In this document: piece by piece, positions 6,760 to 8,904 of the stretch
Numbering within the stretch: position 1 is the first letter of the stretch
Layout of the letters: each line of letters opens with the position of its first letter
Assembly (NCBI GenBank): GCA_007129775.1
Contig: SKUV01000233.1
Span: 1-8,904 of the forward strand
Direction: 5' to 3'
Length of the DNA: 8,904 nucleotides
Origin: Paracoccaceae bacterium
GTDB taxonomy: Bacteria > Pseudomonadota > Alphaproteobacteria > Rhodobacterales > Rhodobacteraceae
Translations under genes and position numbers: made by a program
Notes under the pieces: generated by a model
Told to the model about the DNA's origin: nothing
Database searches by the model: none
Seen by the model: the letters and a program-made list of their open reading frames with translations, nothing else

Positions 6760-7518
6760 ATGGAGTATCTGAAGGGCAGGACGGTGCTGATCACCGGCGC
6801 GAGCCGGGGGATCGGGGCGGCGGCGGCGCGTGCATTCGCGGCGGCCGGTGCGCATGTGGGGCTGGCGGCCCGGGAAAGCCCGGCGCTCGCGGCGCTGGCC
6901 GCTGACCTGGGCCCGGCGGCGGCCACACCACTTGCCTGCGATGTGGCCGATTACGGCGATGTGGCCCGGGCCGTCGCCGGGCTGATCGCGGCGCGCGGGC
7001 GGCTGGATGTGCTGATCAACAACGCCGCGGTGATCGAGCCCATCGCGCCCCTTGCCACGGTTGATCCCGAGGCATGGGCGCGGCTGATCGATATCAACCT
7101 GACCGGCGCCTTCAACGGCTATCGCGCCACCCTGCCCGAGATGATCGCCCGGGGCGGCGGCACGATCATCACCATCGGGTCGGGCGCGGCCACGAACCCG
7201 CTGGAGGGCTGGAGCGCCTATTGCGCCTCAAAGGCGGGTGCGCTGATGCTGACCCGCATCGCCGATATCGAGGCGCGCGCCAAGGGCATCCGGGCGCTGA
7301 GCCTGTCGCCCGGGACGGTTGCGACCGGCATGCAGGCGACGATCCGCGACAGCGGGGTGAACCCCGTCAGCCGGCTCGACTGGTCGGAGCATATTCCGGC
7401 CGAGTGGGTGGCCCGCGCGCTGGTCTGGATGTGCGGCCCCGAGGCCGACCTCTGGCTTGGCAAGGAGCTGTCGCTGCGCGATGAAACGCTGCGCCGGCGC
7501 CTCGGCCTGACGGACTGA
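6760..7518 (+). CDS. SDR family NAD(P)-dependent oxidoreductase
   Basis: This 252-residue classical short-chain dehydrogenase/reductase has the full set of family motifs: TGASRGIG at 12-19 for the dinucleotide, CDV at 60-62, NNAA at 87-90 (NNAG in most relatives), the catalytic serine at 141, YxxxK as Y154 and K158, and PG at 184-185. The Arg at 38 after the second strand suggests NADP(H) preference, as known for SDRs; this is inference. The C-terminal block (WLGKELSLRDETLRRRLGL) resembles a group of Rhodobacterales SDRs of unknown substrate. Start: ATG 6751 and ATG 6760 are both in frame; I chose 6760 because GGGA at 6748-6751 lies 8 bases before it, whereas 6751 has no visible site. The frame extends to 6643 without coding character. 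It is transcribed alone, divergent from the DUF2125-like gene and convergent with the TVP38-like gene. The substrate cannot be predicted. Confidence 0.88.
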   Translation: MEYLKGRTVLITGASRGIGAAAARAFAAAGAHVGLAARESPALAALAADLGPAAATPLACDVADYGDVARAVAGLIAARGRLDVLINNAAVIEPIAPLATVDPEAWARLIDINLTGAFNGYRATLPEMIARGGGTIITIGSGAATNPLEGWSAYCASKAGALMLTRIADIEARAKGIRALSLSPGTVATGMQATIRDSGVNPVSRLDWSEHIPAEWVARALVWMCGPEADLWLGKELSLRDETLRRRLGLTD

Positions 7519-7553
7519 CAGCCGCGACCGCGACCGCGTGCGCGGTCCGGCTG
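7519..7553 (+). terminator. Hairpin terminator of the SDR gene
   Basis: It begins directly after the TGA stop. CAGCCG (7519-7524) pairs with CGGCTG (7548-7553) and, after a one-base bulge at 7525, GACCGCG (7526-7532) pairs with CGCGGTC (7541-7547), giving 13 bp with an 8-base loop. A tandem GCGACC repeat (7524-7535) lets a second copy of GACCGCG (7532-7538) compete for the same right arm. No T tract follows. Confidence 0.6.
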
Positions 7554-7587
7554 CCGGATGCGCCCTTACGGGCGGCGCAGCATCCGG
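7554..7587 (-). terminator. Inverted repeat across the TVP38-like stop codon
   Basis: CCGGATGC (7554-7561) pairs with GCATCCGG (7580-7587); inside it GCCC (7562-7565) pairs with GGGC (7570-7573) around TTAC, leaving a 6-base bulge. The stop codon of the minus-strand gene (7566-7568) sits in the inner loop. It may be part of a two-way terminator with the neighbouring hairpin or stabilise the mRNA end. Confidence 0.4.
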
Positions 7588-8300
7588 ACGGCCAGCGCCG
7601 CCCCGATCAGGATCGCCGGCACGGTCAGCAGGATCGGCGCGAGCACCGAAAGCTCCGGATTGCCGCCCGCGGCGAAGGTCTGCGCCAGCCCGCTCCCGGC
7701 CAGCGTGAACAGCATCGTGCCCGGCAGGATGCCGATGGCGGTGGTCAGCACATAGTTGCGCAACCCCACCCCCATCGCCGCCGGCAGGGCATTGGCCAGA
7801 AAGAACGGCACCACCGGCGCCAGCCGCAACAGCAGCAGCGCCTTGATCTCGTTCTCGCGCAGGCCCTCTGCCAGATTGCCGAGCTTGCCCGAGGCCACCT
7901 TGCGGTTCCAGCGTGCGATCAACCGCCCGCCCAGCCCCGCGCGGGTGATCATGTAGAGCCCCGTCGCCCCGATCGTCGCCGCGGTCACCACCACCGCCGC
8001 CCCGGCCAGCCCACCGAAAAGGTATCCGCCCAGCAGCGACAGCATCGCGATCCCGGGCACCGACACCAGCGCAGCCAGCACATAAAGCACAAAGAAGGCC
8101 AGCAGAACCTGCAGGAAATTGGCCTCGCGCCATGCGTCGAGGGCGGCATGATGGGCGGCCAGTTGCTCCAGCGTCAGCCAGTCGCGGCCGAACCAGCCCG
8201 CCAGCAGCGCGGCCAGCACCACAAGCCCGAGCCCGGTGAGCGCGCCGCGCCGCCTGTCAATGCTCTTGCTGTCGTCCAAAGCTCTCACCGCCGAAGCCAT
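7566..8300 (-). CDS. TVP38/TMEM64 family (VTT domain) inner-membrane protein
   Basis: This 244-residue protein has several hydrophobic segments (about 20-37, 63-82, 84-108, 155-175, 184-205 and 216-238). The SNARE-associated/VTT domain spans about 80-205, with GGYLFGGLAGA at 91-101 and LLLLRLAPVVPFFLANALPA at 155-174, both typical of TVP38/TMEM64 and DedA relatives. Members are thought to move or scramble lipids, and DedA proteins affect envelope stability and drug resistance; the role of this bacterial branch is not settled. Start: ATG 8300 is preferred for family-like length; another in-frame ATG at 8327 would add nine residues (starting MIRGRWRRD). Neither has a clear ribosome binding site, so the start is uncertain. 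It lies 143 bases after ptsP on the same strand and converges on the SDR gene. Confidence 0.85.
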   Translation of the reverse strand: MASAVRALDDSKSIDRRRGALTGLGLVVLAALLAGWFGRDWLTLEQLAAHHAALDAWREANFLQVLLAFFVLYVLAALVSVPGIAMLSLLGGYLFGGLAGAAVVVTAATIGATGLYMITRAGLGGRLIARWNRKVASGKLGNLAEGLRENEIKALLLLRLAPVVPFFLANALPAAMGVGLRNYVLTTAIGILPGTMLFTLAGSGLAQTFAAGGNPELSVLAPILLTVPAILIGAALAVRMLRRP

Positions 8301-8420
8301 GTCGCGCCGCCACCGGCCCCTTATCATAGCGCTTGGGGCGCGAAAGTCGCGCCTTGCCGGGCGCGCGCTGGGCAAACGGGCCCTGCAGCCGAAAGCCTGT
8401 GTGGTGGCTGACGCACCTGC

Positions 8421-8442
8421 GCCGCCACCGGCGGCCCGCCGG
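8421..8442 (-). terminator. Possible weak terminator after ptsP
   Basis: Two mutually exclusive short stems lie one base past the ptsP stop codon: CCGGC/GCCGG within 8428-8442, and GCCGCC/GGCGGC within 8421-8435. No T run follows on the minus strand. Transcription may continue into the TVP38-like gene. Confidence 0.3.
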
Positions 8443-8443
8443 G

Positions 8444-8904
8444 TCAGAGAGGCGCGATCCGCTCGCGGGCGAGCCATGCGGTGACCGCCGGGCGCACCGA
8501 TTCCGCCCCGCTGGCCCGGGCCTCGTCCACCACGGCGCGCAGGGCGCGCAAATCCACCTGCCGGATCAGGTTCTTGACCGGGCCGACCGAGGCCGGCCGC
8601 ATCGACAGCATCCGCAGACCGATCGCCGCCAGCACCGCCGCATCCACGGGCCGCCCGGCGTCTTCGCCGCAAAACGACAGCGGCGTGCCGGTCTCGGCGC
8701 AGCGCCGGACGACCTGTTCGATAAATGTCAGATAGCCGCTGTCGAGCGCATCGTAGCGCCGGCGCACCCGCTCGTTCTCGCGGTCGGCGGCAAAGAAGAA
8801 CTGCTTGAGGTCGTTGCCGCCGATCGAGATGAAATCCGCCGCCTCGAAGAAGGCCCGCGGCGCGAAGGCGAGGCTCGGGGTTTCCAGCATCGCGCCGACC
8901 TCGA
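8444..8904 (-). CDS. ptsP: Phosphoenolpyruvate-protein phosphotransferase PtsP (enzyme I Ntr), C-terminal part
   Basis: The last 152 full codons of a gene whose 5' part lies beyond the right edge. The product resembles the PEP-binding barrel of enzyme I. Visible are the strand EVGAMLETPSLAF, the PEP-binding block SIGGNDLKQFFFAADRENERV (SIGTNDLTQY in enzyme I of E. coli), the catalytic-cysteine block SFCGEDAGRP, and LSMRPASVGPVKNLI near the end. The intact Cys and the Asn-Asp pair argue for an active enzyme that takes phosphate from PEP and passes it to the HPr-like NPr protein. PtsP with an N-terminal GAF domain is the usual form in alphaproteobacteria without sugar PTS; the GAF domain itself is outside the window, so ordinary enzyme I (PtsI) or a fused form is not formally excluded. 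An internal ATG at 8890 is not the start, since the conserved barrel sequence continues upstream of it. Confidence 0.88.
   Translation of the reverse strand, partial: EVGAMLETPSLAFAPRAFFEAADFISIGGNDLKQFFFAADRENERVRRRYDALDSGYLTFIEQVVRRCAETGTPLSFCGEDAGRPVDAAVLAAIGLRMLSMRPASVGPVKNLIRQVDLRALRAVVDEARASGAESVRPAVTAWLARERIAPL

Noticed and set aside
4425..6905. An 826-residue plus-strand open frame opposite the DUF2125-like gene
   Set aside because: It runs through the gap, antisense to a gene with a clear signal peptide, ribosome binding site and terminator, and on into the SDR gene. The product shows no recognisable domain.
1..8904. Mobile element, toxin-antitoxin, CRISPR or defence system
   Set aside because: No transposase, integrase, regularly spaced repeats or defence-type domains were seen. 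All recognised genes are of ordinary chromosomal families with similar codon use.

Overview
The window is a stretch of ordinary-looking chromosome from a GC-rich alphaproteobacterium, most probably of the Rhodobacterales (Rhodobacter/Rhodovulum/Paracoccus type). The grounds are the strong G/C bias at third codon positions, the type of PtsP C-terminus, a DUF2125-like secreted protein, a pmbA-cysQ pair, and terminators that are strong GC hairpins with almost no T tract. This placement is by family resemblance; no search was run. I see no tRNA, rRNA, insertion sequence, CRISPR array, integrase or prophage gene.

Layout, left to right. (1) 178-1551 (+): an FAD-linked D-2-hydroxyacid/D-lactate dehydrogenase of the LDHD type. 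(2) 1734-2141 (+): an unnamed 135-residue single-pass membrane protein, preceded by a striking pair of adjacent perfect palindromes. (3) A short convergent gap with two back-to-back GC hairpins (2150-2212). (4) 3038-2214 and 4371-3025 (-): a probable operon of pmbA (TldE-like protein) followed by a CysQ/inositol-monophosphatase-family phosphatase that starts with TTG inside the end of pmbA. (5) 4386-4727: a non-coding, hairpin-rich gap. (6) 6299-4773 (-): a 508-residue exported protein, probably DUF2125, with a good intrinsic terminator. (7) 6300-6759: a divergent intergenic region. (8) 6760-7518 (+): a short-chain dehydrogenase/reductase. (9) Two hairpins at the convergent junction 7519-7587. 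(10) 8300-7566 (-): a TVP38/TMEM64-type membrane protein, downstream of (11) the C-terminal end of ptsP (enzyme I Ntr), which enters from beyond the right edge.

The genes do not form one pathway. Separate themes are respiratory oxidation of 2-hydroxyacids, protein maturation or quality control (PmbA), nucleotide phosphate recycling in sulfur metabolism (CysQ), envelope biology (DUF2125 and TVP38 proteins) and nitrogen-PTS signalling (PtsP). I did not find a convincing undescribed system. The best leads are the twin palindromes before the small membrane protein, that protein itself, and the exported DUF2125-like protein.
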